Source: Bacteroidales bacterium M3 (GTDB taxonomy: Bacteria > Bacteroidota > Bacteroidia > Bacteroidales > Muribaculaceae). Taken from it: a DNA stretch of 64,000 bases. The DNA lies in contig LUJN01000019.1 in assembly GCA_001689445.1 (NCBI GenBank), forward strand, positions 10,451 through 74,450, written 5' to 3'. The notes under the pieces were generated by a model. The model searched no databases and was not told the origin of the DNA. It saw only the letters and a program-made list of their open reading frames with translations. Positions 26,243 through 34,353 of the stretch are shown one piece after another (within the stretch, counting starts at the first letter, position 1; the number at the start of each line of letters is the position of its first letter). The position numbers and the translations under genes were made by a program.

Positions 26243-26890
26243 ATGTCTGCCGAGAAAATATACACGACCGTCGCCGCATACCTACCTGACATCGCCACGA
26301 CCAACGTGTGCGACCTTCACAGCGCCTGCTCCCCCGTCAAACACAAGACCTATATGTGCGAGGGAAAGAAAGGTTCCCGCTATCCGATGATAGACTTTGA
26401 CCGAATAAAAGAGAGATATTGCAAGGCCAACTCACTTAAGTCGATAAAATCAATAGACGCCTTGGCGTTATCCCCCTCCAAGTCACGCCTATGCCTCATC
26501 GAGCTAAAGAGTTGGCTGATGGTATTGGAACCGCCGGTCGAGTCAAAGAGAAGCCCCGCCACACCAACCGACGTAGAAGCCCAGACCACAAAATACTCCT
26601 CAGCTCTCCCCACCAAGCTCGCCTCAAGCATCACCCTATGCCGTGAGATAACCGATGACCCGACCCTTTTCACCGACCTCGCTATCGACTACATCCTCGT
26701 CACCGACATTGACACCGACACCGATGCCATCGAGGGGCTGCTCTCCAACCTCTCAGCCCTCGCCGGCACAGGCTCCAAACTCATCCCCCTCTGCAACCGC
26801 CTCTCCCGCGACATAATGTCCGGCATCACCAACGCCGACACCCACTACTGGCACTGCCGCGACCTCGACACCAAAATCCAATCCCTCTAA
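26243..26890 (+). CDS. Possible PD-(D/E)xK-type nuclease, partner of the ATPase
   Basis: 215 residues, no signal peptide, no family I recognise. Residues 69-93 read KSIDALALSP..RLCLIELKSW, with Asp72, Glu87 and Lys89 spaced as in the D-(10-30)-ExK active site of restriction-endonuclease-like enzymes, and hydrophobic strands on both sides of the ExK. An early Cys/His-containing segment (NVCDLHSAC) precedes it. It is translated 8 bases after the ATPase, so the two should act together, plausibly as a phage-defence or DNA-processing unit. The nuclease assignment rests on this motif only. Confidence 0.55.
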   Translation: MSAEKIYTTVAAYLPDIATTNVCDLHSACSPVKHKTYMCEGKKGSRYPMIDFDRIKERYCKANSLKSIKSIDALALSPSKSRLCLIELKSWLMVLEPPVESKRSPATPTDVEAQTTKYSSALPTKLASSITLCREITDDPTLFTDLAIDYILVTDIDTDTDAIEGLLSNLSALAGTGSKLIPLCNRLSRDIMSGITNADTHYWHCRDLDTKIQSL

Positions 26891-26899
26891 CTCCCCACC

Positions 26900-27000
26900 C
26901 CTATCAGGCTTATTAGCCCTATTCCCCCTATTCTCCTATTCCCACACAAAAACCTTAAAGACTTTACCCCTCCTTAAAGACTTTAAAGACCCCATCCCCC
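26900..27000 (+). repeat. Composite 9-mer array after the ATPase pair
   Basis: CCTATCAGG/CTTATTAGC/CCTATTCCC units followed by CCTTAAAGA/CTTTACCCC/CTTTAAAGA units. Same two-block order as the other arrays. Confidence 0.75.
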
Positions 27001-27026
27001 AAGTAAATTCAATTTACCCTCCCCGA

Positions 27027-27059
27027 TTGCCTATTTTCACAGGATTTTTCCTATTTTTG
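27027..27059 (+). promoter_or_regulatory. Promoter of the leader RNA / LRR gene
   Basis: TTG at 27027-27029 and TATTTTTG at 27052-27059, spacer 22 (slightly long). It lies 247 bases before the LRR start codon, so a long leader is expected. Confidence 0.65.
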
Positions 27060-27065
27060 CAACCG

Positions 27066-27264
27066 ACAGCAAAGGCTATGACATAACGAACTAAAGAAGC
27101 GCACATGCAATCTTGAAACCGAAAACCTGAGAAATTTTCATTTATACACAAGATTGGCATAGTGAGTTTCACGCCTAAGGCGTGGACTGCTACTGCTATA
27201 TCTATGTATAAGGGTTTTCTCAGGACCCCCGGTTTAAGACGTGGCATAGCTTTCCACGTTTTTT
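27066..27264 (+). ncRNA. Candidate small RNA or cis-regulatory leader ending in an intrinsic terminator
   Basis: From a promoter at 27027-27059 the transcript would run about 200 nt to a terminator at 27236-27264 (stem AAGACGTGG/CCACGTTTT then a T run), before the LRR gene ATG at 27306. Inside is a second hairpin ACGCC-TAA-GGCGT (27171-27183), a stretch TGCTATATCTATGTATAA and a CTCAGGACCCCCGG segment. A 48-codon frame crosses it but has no sensible protein features. It could be a stand-alone RNA of the kind described in Bacteroidales (promoter on one side, terminator on the other) or an attenuator controlling the LRR gene. I cannot assign an Rfam family. Confidence 0.55.
27236..27264 (+). terminator. 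Intrinsic terminator upstream of the LRR gene
   Basis: AAGACGTGG, a 9-base loop, CCACGT and TTTTTT. It sits 42 bases before the next start codon, where a terminator is only expected for a leader or an independent small RNA. Confidence 0.7.
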
Positions 27265-27305
27265 ATTGCCATAACCATCCGTTTAACCCTAAACCCCAAT
27301 CGGTT

Positions 27306-29912
27306 ATGAAACATTTCCTACCCTACCGACAAGCCTTATTATTGGCTATTGCAACAATGATTGGCAGTCCTAACCTCACGGCAGAGACCGTCGAAGTGAA
27401 AACGCCTGGAACTCTTAGGCTGCTTATGTACGAACTCGATTCCCCCAACATCTCATCCTTGACAATAACTGGAGTCCTTAACTCATCGGACTTGAAGTAT
27501 ATAGCTGACGGAAAGGGGGATATTGCCAACATCAAAAATCTCGACCTTTCGGATATCACCCTCATCTCTGGAGGCGATGCCTATGCATCCACAACATATA
27601 ATCTTCCAAATGGAGAGAGCACTGTATACTTTTATGTTTCTGATAAAGACGAGTATACGTCCTCTCAAAAAACGTGGGGCTACAACGACAATTATCGAAT
27701 CACGCTGACAGAAAATTATTATGGGAATCAACTTGCTGGCCTGTTTATAAATAACACCAACTTAGAGACCGTCAAACTACCATCCTATATCCAATGCATC
27801 GCTCCATATATATTTCTGAATTGCAGCAAACTTAAGAATATAGATTTCCCAACCTCTGTAATGGAAATAAGCAAATCTGCATTTGCCGACAGCCATATTG
27901 AATCCCTCGTACTCAGCGACGGTGTAAGGACGATTGCCCCATCTGCATTCAGAAATTCCGATATTAAAGATATAGTCCTCCCATCAACCCTTGACTCTAT
28001 TGGAACGAAAGCATTTCAAAATTCAAAAATTTCAACCATAGATTTAAGTCAAGTCAAAAAGATTGGTCCTTTTGCCTTTTCAAATTCTGCAATCGAGGGC
28101 AAGATAGATCTTTCCGGAATAAACTATATACCTGAAAATTTATTTGAACAAACAAGGATAGCAGAAATTACCCTATCGGATGAGCTGAGAACCATAGAGG
28201 GAAACGCATTCTTAAATTGTCACAACCTCCACTCCGTCTCAATTCCACCATCCTTGGAAAATATCGGCAAGAATGCTTTTGCGGGCACGCCTTGGCTTAC
28301 GAACTACAATGATGAGGACGGTGTCGTATATATCAATAGCATTGCCTATATGTATCGAAACGAAACGACCCCGCAAACACTTGAAATCAAGGATGGGACA
28401 ACAAGAATCAGTCCAAACTTCATCGCAATTCCAAATGATAATATAAGAGAGATTATACTTCCACCATCACTTATCTCAATAGGCGATGAGGCCTTTAAGA
28501 GTTTGACATCTCTAAAACGCATTGATTGGCACGATAACATTGAGGCTATTGGACACAGGGCATTTGAAGAATGCTATAATTTAGGATTCAAAAATTTACC
28601 CGCGAAGTTGAAAACAATTGGCAGATATGCCTTTTCAAACTGCAAGAATATCTTCAGTCTGACATTACCCGAATCTTTAGCGCGATTAGGAGATTACGCA
28701 TTTGAAGGATGTGACGGCATCACAAATTGTGTCCTGCACAGCAGTAATCTATCAGCCAATCCCGAAGCATTTGGCACAAACAACAATCTTAATCATTCAA
28801 TAGGAGAGGTAACAGTTGGCTCAAATGTAAAGCGTGTACCCGATCAATTATTTGTCATGTGTGACGCGGTTAACACTGTAATTTTTGAGGATAGGAATCC
28901 AGGCAACACCCTCGAGCTTGGATCTCATTGCTTTGGGTGGGGAAGAAATTCCCGTATAGTGATAAACTATCCTAAAGGGTGTGTCACATATGTTGGTATT
29001 GCTGTTTTCAGCGATGCGATATTTCAAAATGAAATATCATTTGAGGGCTTAAGAGGTGCCGATTATAGCGCATTTAATGGATGTATAGGATTCCCTCCTC
29101 ATCTTGTAATCCCTGAATCCGTTGTGGGGGGAATATGGGATACCGCGCTTTTTAATATTCCAAATATTGAAACGATAGAATTACGGGCTCCCAGCATAAA
29201 TGCCGGATGGCTTGCAACATCACCCCTTTATGACACCAACAACCCCATTGCCAACTATGGAGTTAAGAAAGTGATTATAGGGAAGGATGTTCAAGTGTTG
29301 AATTCGTATATATTTTATCTATGTATAAATCTAAGAGAGATAGAATTTGAGGACCGTGACCCTGATAACTATGTCCCTTTGGAAATTGGAACATCATTCT
29401 ACGGAGGAGAAAAGGATGGTACCCATTCCCAAATATGTGACATCACTTTCCCTTATGGTACAACCAAATGCGCACAGGACGCTTTCCCAAGTTGGATAAG
29501 TAAGATATCATTCCCACCAACATTTGAAGAGTTCACTTTTTCAGACGAGTTCTCTTACATCCCGCCCTGCTATTCTGAGTTAAAAGAGATATACTGTTAT
29601 GCGCCAATACCTCCTCAAAATTTTGATAAAGTTAAACTTCGGGAATCGTACAAGGACTATATAAGTGTAGATGTGCATGTACCAATGGAAAGCGTAAGAG
29701 CTTATAAAAACGATTCCGCTTGGGGACGATGCAATATCATAGGAATACCCACCATCTCTGAAAAAACAGCCTTAGAAAAAAACGATGATTGCATAACCAA
29801 TATATACACACTATCGGGCGTGGAAGAGCCGGGAACAAATTTTGACAACTTACCGCAGGGGATATATATTGTCAAGTATGCCTCTGGAAAAATTGACAAA
29901 ATAATAAAATAG
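27306..29912 (+). CDS. Large secreted BspA-like leucine-rich repeat protein
   Basis: 868 residues from Met 27306 (MKHFLPYRQALLLAIATMIGSPNLTAE signal peptide). Many LRR_5-type units follow, e.g. LETVKLPSYIQCIAPYIFLNCSKLKNIDFP and LHSVSIPPSLENIGKNAFAGT. The C-terminus (NIYTLSGVEEPG...LPQGIYIVKYASGKIDKIIK) is a T9SS-like tail. BspA-type proteins are surface or secreted binding proteins. The gene is visibly more AT-rich, with many ATA and TTA codons, than neighbours, which suggests acquisition. It is preceded by a terminator-ended leader and followed by a terminator at 29971. Confidence 0.85.
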   Translation: MKHFLPYRQALLLAIATMIGSPNLTAETVEVKTPGTLRLLMYELDSPNISSLTITGVLNSSDLKYIADGKGDIANIKNLDLSDITLISGGDAYASTTYNLPNGESTVYFYVSDKDEYTSSQKTWGYNDNYRITLTENYYGNQLAGLFINNTNLETVKLPSYIQCIAPYIFLNCSKLKNIDFPTSVMEISKSAFADSHIESLVLSDGVRTIAPSAFRNSDIKDIVLPSTLDSIGTKAFQNSKISTIDLSQVKKIGPFAFSNSAIEGKIDLSGINYIPENLFEQTRIAEITLSDELRTIEGNAFLNCHNLHSVSIPPSLENIGKNAFAGTPWLTNYNDEDGVVYINSIAYMYRNETTPQTLEIKDGTTRISPNFIAIPNDNIREIILPPSLISIGDEAFKSLTSLKRIDWHDNIEAIGHRAFEECYNLGFKNLPAKLKTIGRYAFSNCKNIFSLTLPESLARLGDYAFEGCDGITNCVLHSSNLSANPEAFGTNNNLNHSIGEVTVGSNVKRVPDQLFVMCDAVNTVIFEDRNPGNTLELGSHCFGWGRNSRIVINYPKGCVTYVGIAVFSDAIFQNEISFEGLRGADYSAFNGCIGFPPHLVIPESVVGGIWDTALFNIPNIETIELRAPSINAGWLATSPLYDTNNPIANYGVKKVIIGKDVQVLNSYIFYLCINLREIEFEDRDPDNYVPLEIGTSFYGGEKDGTHSQICDITFPYGTTKCAQDAFPSWISKISFPPTFEEFTFSDEFSYIPPCYSELKEIYCYAPIPPQNFDKVKLRESYKDYISVDVHVPMESVRAYKNDSAWGRCNIIGIPTISEKTALEKNDDCITNIYTLSGVEEPGTNFDNLPQGIYIVKYASGKIDKIIK

Positions 29913-29970
29913 TAAATTTGCAATTAATGGCATAATCTAATGACCGTACTATAATTAACAGGAGTCAACA

Positions 29971-30008
29971 CAAAAGCGAAGCAGTACATCCGTATTGCCT
30001 CGCTTTTG
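29971..30008 (+). terminator. Hairpin after the LRR gene
   Basis: CAAAAGCGAAGCAGTAC pairs with GTATTGCCTCGCTTTTG with one mismatch and a G-T pair. The 3' arm CCTCGCTTTTGCGTT is the same as in the double-hairpin element, so this may be a reduced relative of that repeat. Confidence 0.65.
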
Positions 30009-30054
30009 CGTTAGCAAGCGACAAGACCGTCCTCGTCACTCTCCCCCTCGATGC

Positions 30055-30062
30055 TATCTTTG
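30055..30062 (+). promoter_or_regulatory. -7 box very close to a start codon
   Basis: TATCTTTG ends 7 bases before the ATG at 30070, so transcription would begin at or next to the start codon. Confidence 0.5.
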
Positions 30063-30069
30063 CCGCTTG

Positions 30070-31002
30070 ATGACACCACCCCGCCACACCTCCACCCACT
30101 CCCGTCCCGTAGTCCCTCCCAACTACGCCTACGGCTTCGCGTCATGGCATGAGCGCGTCACAGGCCGTCCACTCACCCCGCTCCACCGCACCATAATCGC
30201 CTGGCTGGAGCGGCAACGCCACGCCGCCACAGGCTGCGGCCACCTCGGCCCACGACACACCCCGATAGACGCCCCCATAGGAATGAGAGTCATCATCGAG
30301 GACCCGGCCCCCGCCACAAGCGGTATCGCCGACCTCCTCACCCTTTACGTCCAGTGGCTCGCCACCCGCATCCTCCCCCACCGTCATCCCCTCATCTGCG
30401 ACACCACCGCCGCAGCCGCCCGTCGCCGCCTCCTCCCCGCATCACCCCTTAAAAACCTTAAGGACCTTAAACCCCTTAAAGACCTTAACACCCGGTCCTC
30501 CAAAAACGCTACACTTTGCCCTTTGAACTTTGCACTGACGCTGGCCTCATCCCGTCGCCCCACCCAATTACGCGGCCAGTCCTGCGACATCGCCCTGATG
30601 CTCAACTGCCACGCCTACCCTCGCAAAGGCCCATTCGCCTCCCGTGGCCACGACTTCTACCTCTACGGCGTCGACAACTTCAACGACCTCCTCCGCACAA
30701 TACTCCCAATGCTCCCGCCCCATCCCGAGAGCATCCTCATCATACATGGCCGCCCCAACCGCCGTGTCACCGGCTTCCAGTCCCTCCGCCTCAAAGCCCG
30801 CGCCGCCCAAGCCCCCTACACCCTCCTCACTATGGCACCCCTCCCTGCCATCAGCCTCTCAATTATAAGCCCTATTGCCCCTATTAGACTTATTAGCCCT
30901 ATTAGACTTATTAACCCTATCCCTCCCCTTAGAAACCTTAGAAACCTTAAAAACCTTAAGGACTTTACCCTCCTTAAAAACCTCACCGCCAAAGTGGCAT
31001 AA
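30070..31002 (+). CDS. Hypothetical protein with two 9-mer arrays in its coding sequence
   Basis: 310 residues from Met 30070. No family recognised. The N-terminus is PPNYAYGFASWHERVTGRPLTPLHRTIIAWLERQ. Conserved-looking segments are TLYVQWLATRILPHRHPLICDT and GHDFYLYGVDNFNDLLRTILPMLPPHPESILIIHG. Residues about 126-141 come from a CCTTAAAGA array (LKNLKDLKPLKDLN), and the last 47 or so from a full composite array (IISPIAPIRLISPIRLINP, then LRNLRNLKNLKD), so the true protein may originally have ended near residue 263. Cys and Trp are few and Arg/Pro/His many. It might be a degenerate phage-derived protein, but that is a guess. Confidence 0.5.
   Translation: MTPPRHTSTHSRPVVPPNYAYGFASWHERVTGRPLTPLHRTIIAWLERQRHAATGCGHLGPRHTPIDAPIGMRVIIEDPAPATSGIADLLTLYVQWLATRILPHRHPLICDTTAAAARRRLLPASPLKNLKDLKPLKDLNTRSSKNATLCPLNFALTLASSRRPTQLRGQSCDIALMLNCHAYPRKGPFASRGHDFYLYGVDNFNDLLRTILPMLPPHPESILIIHGRPNRRVTGFQSLRLKARAAQAPYTLLTMAPLPAISLSIISPIAPIRLISPIRLINPIPPLRNLRNLKNLKDFTLLKNLTAKVA
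30446..30492 (+). repeat. CCTTAAAGA-type 9-mer array inside a CDS
   Basis: Five or so units (CCTTAAAAA, CCTTAAGGA, CCTTAAACC, CCTTAAAGA, CCTTAACAC), translated as repeated LK(N/D/P) tripeptides. Confidence 0.75.
30860..30985 (+). repeat. Longest composite 9-mer array, in frame at the end of a CDS
   Basis: ATTATAAG then about seven CCTATTAGA/CTTATTAGC-type units, a CCCTCCC joint, and CCTTAGAAA/CCTTAAAAA/CCTTAAGGA units. The frame stays open through the whole array and 17 bases beyond it. Confidence 0.8.
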
Positions 31003-31071
31003 GCGGCAGCTGCCCCCGCCGCCAAAAGCGAAATCGGCAGCAAGAGCACCTTGAAATACTTCCCATAACGA

Positions 31072-31109
31072 TGCACAGGGCTACCTCTTTTTAGAGGTAG
31101 CCCTGTGCA
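31072..31109. terminator. Bidirectional terminator: perfect 17-bp stem
   Basis: TGCACAGGGCTACCTCT, loop TTTT, and the exact complement AGAGGTAGCCCTGTGCA. It lies between the convergent hypothetical gene and the saccharopine dehydrogenase-family gene. Confidence 0.75.
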
Positions 31110-31134
31110 CCTTATCGGTAACCAATGGGTACGA

Positions 31135-32343
31135 TTACTTGATATTCTGCACCTCGAGGTCGATGTTGAACTCCTCGTTCCACGGCAGGCCCTGCTCGGC
31201 GAGCACCTTCAGGAACGGATCGGGATCAAACTCCTCAACGTTGTGCACGCCCGGCTTGCGCCATTTGCCGGTGAGGAACATCATCGCGCCCGTCATCGCC
31301 GGCACGCCCGTCGTGTAGCTCACCGCCTGCATCCCGGTCTCCTTGTAGGCCGCCTCGTGGCTACAGTTGTTGTAGATGTAGTAGGTCAGAGGCTTGCCCT
31401 CCTTGTCCTTGCCCGAGATGCGGCAGCCGATGGATGTCTCGCCGTGGTAGTTCTCGCCGAGGTCCTGCGGGTTGGGCAGCACCGCCTTAAGGAACTGGAT
31501 AGGCACAATCTCCACCCCGTTGTACATGATGGGGTCGATACGCGCCATGCCGATATTCTGTATCACGCGCAGGTGTGTCAGGTACTCCTGCCCGAATGTC
31601 ATCCAGAAGCGAGCGCGCTTGATGGTCGGGAAATTCTGCACCAGGCTCTCAAGCTCCTCGTGGTAGATAAGGTAGCTCTCGCGCGGGCCGATGTTGGGGT
31701 AGTTGAGCGGCCCGTGTATCTCGTGCGGCTCGGTCTCCACCCACTTGCCGTCCTGATAGTAACGCCCCTTCTGGGTCACCTCGCGGATGTTGATTTCAGG
31801 GTTGAAGTTGGTGGCGAATGCCTTGCCGTGGTCGCCGGCGTTGCAGTCCACGATGTCGAGATACTCCATCTCCGAGAAGTAGTGCTTGGCGGCATAGGCG
31901 GTAAACACCCCCGACACGCCCGGGTCAAACCCGCAGCCGAGAATGGCCGTCAGCCCAGCCTTCTCAAACTTCTCGCGGTAGGCCCACTGCCACGAGTACT
32001 CAAAGTGGGCCTCCTCCTTCGGCTCATAGTTGGCCGTGTCAAGGTAGTTGACGCCACACTCCAGGCAAGCGTCCATGATGGTGAGGTCCTGGTAGGGCAG
32101 CGCGACGTTTATCACCAGCTCCGGCTTGTGGCGGCGCAGCAGGGCGCAAAGCTGCTCCACGCTGTCGGCGTCCACCTGGTCGGTGGTGATGTTGGGCGCG
32201 CCGATGGCCTTGGCCACGGCATCACACTTGCTCTTGGTCCTCGAGGCGAGCACTATCTCGGTGAACACCTCGGGATTCTGGGCGCACTTGTGGGCCACGA
32301 CGGTGCCTACGCCGCCAGCCCCGATAATGACAACTTTACTCAT
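31135..32343 (-). CDS. Saccharopine dehydrogenase-family protein, probable carboxynorspermidine dehydrogenase
   Basis: 402 residues. Rossmann motif VVIIGAGGVGTVVAHKCAQ at the N-terminus, VINVALPYQDLTIMDACLECGVNYLDTANYE, and GCGFDPGVSGVFTAYA match the group that forms carboxy(nor)spermidine from aspartate semialdehyde and a diamine, the polyamine route used by Bacteroidales instead of SpeE. It uses NADPH in the cytoplasm. The decarboxylase partner NspC is not in the window. Transcribed alone, with a strong hairpin just downstream. Confidence 0.8.
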   Translation of the reverse strand: MSKVVIIGAGGVGTVVAHKCAQNPEVFTEIVLASRTKSKCDAVAKAIGAPNITTDQVDADSVEQLCALLRRHKPELVINVALPYQDLTIMDACLECGVNYLDTANYEPKEEAHFEYSWQWAYREKFEKAGLTAILGCGFDPGVSGVFTAYAAKHYFSEMEYLDIVDCNAGDHGKAFATNFNPEINIREVTQKGRYYQDGKWVETEPHEIHGPLNYPNIGPRESYLIYHEELESLVQNFPTIKRARFWMTFGQEYLTHLRVIQNIGMARIDPIMYNGVEIVPIQFLKAVLPNPQDLGENYHGETSIGCRISGKDKEGKPLTYYIYNNCSHEAAYKETGMQAVSYTTGVPAMTGAMMFLTGKWRKPGVHNVEEFDPDPFLKVLAEQGLPWNEEFNIDLEVQNIK

Positions 32344-32576
32344 CTTCTTGCGTTTCTTTTAGCGGGGCCAGCCATCAGAATGGCCTCCCCTGAATTTCAC
32401 ATTTCATTTATGGGGCGAATATACAACTATTTCCCCACACTTCCCTCCCCCGCGTCCCCAAAATCCCCCGCCATTACCACTAATTAACGCCCCTTCAACC
32501 CCCTAAACATCCCCATTCCACCCCTCGCCGCCCCAAAAACTTGCACATCTCCCAAAAATTCCCGAATATTGCACCC

Positions 32577-33485
32577 ATGAAACAACATTCGCCCAAACCG
32601 TTTGTCAAATGGGCGGGAGGCAAGAGCCAACTGATTCCACAGATTGAGCGGTCACTCCCTCAAGGACTTGACAGCAAAAAGGACTTGACATATATCGAAC
32701 CCTTTGTGGGGGGCGGTGCTGTCCTGTTTTGGCTCCTCAACCGCTATCCCAACATCGAGCGTGCCATAATAAATGACATAAACCCACGATTGATAGCTAC
32801 ATATCGTGCCGTCAAAGAGATCCCGGGCCTGCTTATAGAACGTCTCCAGCTTCTCCAAAGCGAATACCTCCCTCTTGACGAGGTGGAGCGCAAGGAATAT
32901 TACCTGCGGCAGCGCGAGAGGTTCAACACCGCGCCGATGGACGACACCGACATAGCCGCCCTATTCATATTCCTTAACCGCACCGGCTTCAACGGTCTCT
33001 ACAGGGTCAACTCCAAAGGTCACTACAACGTCCCCCACGGCAGATACCGTATGCCCCGCATATGCGACGAGGAGACTATAATGGCTGATTCCAAGATTCT
33101 TGCCCGGACAACAATCCTCTGCGGCGACTTCACCCAGACGGCCCCATATGTGTCGGAAAACACGCTGTTCTATTTCGACCCGCCGTACAAGCCACTGACA
33201 CAGACCGCCTCCTTTACCGCCTATTCAAAGGAGGATTTCACCGACGATGACCAAATGAGGCTTCGAGACTTCTGCAATTACATCTCGGAATACAAGTCCC
33301 AGTTTATCCTGAGCAACTCCGACGTGAAGAACGCTGACCCCAACGACTCTTTTTTCGACGACCTGTATGCCCGCTTCTCCATAAGGCGGGTAGTCGCCAA
33401 CCGCATGATAAACTCGGTAGCCGAGAAGAGAGGCAAGCTATATGAACTTATGATATCCAACACTCCTCAACACCAACACCGATGA
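32577..33485 (+). CDS. Dam-type DNA adenine N6-methyltransferase of a DpnII/MboI-like system
   Basis: 302 residues from Met 32577. Class D12 (alpha) enzyme: motif I FVKWAGGKSQL (9-19), motif IV DPPY (201-204) and ERVEFNR-type middle regions typical of Dam/M1.DpnII. It should methylate adenine in GATC to protect against the cognate endonuclease coded downstream. The last codons overlap the endonuclease start by ATGA. No clear TAnnTTTG box precedes it. Confidence 0.88.
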   Translation: MKQHSPKPFVKWAGGKSQLIPQIERSLPQGLDSKKDLTYIEPFVGGGAVLFWLLNRYPNIERAIINDINPRLIATYRAVKEIPGLLIERLQLLQSEYLPLDEVERKEYYLRQRERFNTAPMDDTDIAALFIFLNRTGFNGLYRVNSKGHYNVPHGRYRMPRICDEETIMADSKILARTTILCGDFTQTAPYVSENTLFYFDPPYKPLTQTASFTAYSKEDFTDDDQMRLRDFCNYISEYKSQFILSNSDVKNADPNDSFFDDLYARFSIRRVVANRMINSVAEKRGKLYELMISNTPQHQHR

Positions 33486-34342
33486 AACGCGATTTCAACC
33501 AATGGCTCGCCCAATTCCGCACCACCATCGCCGACTATGCCTATTATACCGACTTTGAAAAGGTGTACAGCAATGTCGACACCATAAAGGTGGAGTTAAA
33601 CATCCTCAACTCTCTAATCGGAAGCAAAAATATCGAGGTAGACTTCGAGTCGCTGCTCCAACGCTATCCCGAAGTCTTGCGATGTATACCGATATTGCTT
33701 GCCAAACGAGAGACGGAAATAGAGGTGACCGACAGGACCGGCAGTTACATATACAACTTCCGCCGTATGAACTACACCGTCGACCAATATAAGATATTCA
33801 TGAGGGAGACGGGACTGTTTGGCCTGTTGGAAAATCACATCATCGGCAGCCTTGTCGACTATGTTACGGGAGTCGAGACTGGCCTTGACTCCAACGGGCG
33901 CAAAAATCGCGGTGGCCATCTGATGGAGAACCTTGTCGAGGATTTCATCCGCAAAGCCGGTTTTGAGAAAGGAAAAAGCTATTTCAAGGAAATGAAAATC
34001 AAGGAGGTAGAGAGACTATTCCGACTTGATCTATCAGCAATCTCCAACCATGGAAAGACAGTAAAGCGTTTTGATTTTGTGGTCAAGACCCACGGAATGG
34101 TATATGGCATTGAGACAAATTTCTATGGCAGCAACGGCTCCAAGCTCAACGAGACTGCCCGCAGCTACAAGACAATAGCATTGGAAGCCGCCGACATACC
34201 GGGATTCACATTCGTGTGGTTTACCGATGGCAAAGGTTGGGACAGCGCACGCCACAATCTGGAGGAAACATTTGAAGTCATGCCCCACATCTACAATATC
34301 AACGACATGGAGCAGGGTGTCATCTCCCGCATAATGGTCTAA
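33482..34342 (+). CDS. DpnII/MboI-family type II restriction endonuclease
   Basis: 286 residues. The conserved C-terminal core of the family is present: TGLDSNGRKNRGGHLMENLVEDFI, then KRFDFVVKTHGMVYGIETNFYGSNGSKLNE with Asp198 and Glu211 in a variant of the PD-(D/E)xK centre (E-T-N), and GFTFVWFTDGKGW. It should cut unmethylated GATC. It lies between two methyltransferase genes; this order (M-R-M) is the one I recall for MboI rather than DpnII. Confidence 0.88.
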   Translation: MKRDFNQWLAQFRTTIADYAYYTDFEKVYSNVDTIKVELNILNSLIGSKNIEVDFESLLQRYPEVLRCIPILLAKRETEIEVTDRTGSYIYNFRRMNYTVDQYKIFMRETGLFGLLENHIIGSLVDYVTGVETGLDSNGRKNRGGHLMENLVEDFIRKAGFEKGKSYFKEMKIKEVERLFRLDLSAISNHGKTVKRFDFVVKTHGMVYGIETNFYGSNGSKLNETARSYKTIALEAADIPGFTFVWFTDGKGWDSARHNLEETFEVMPHIYNINDMEQGVISRIMV

Positions 34343-34353
34343 TACCGCCCCAA

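Noticed and set aside
27162..27305. Upstream extension of the LRR protein through the leader
   Set aside because: The frame crosses hairpins and an intrinsic terminator, and the signal peptide begins at 27306; coding is unlikely.
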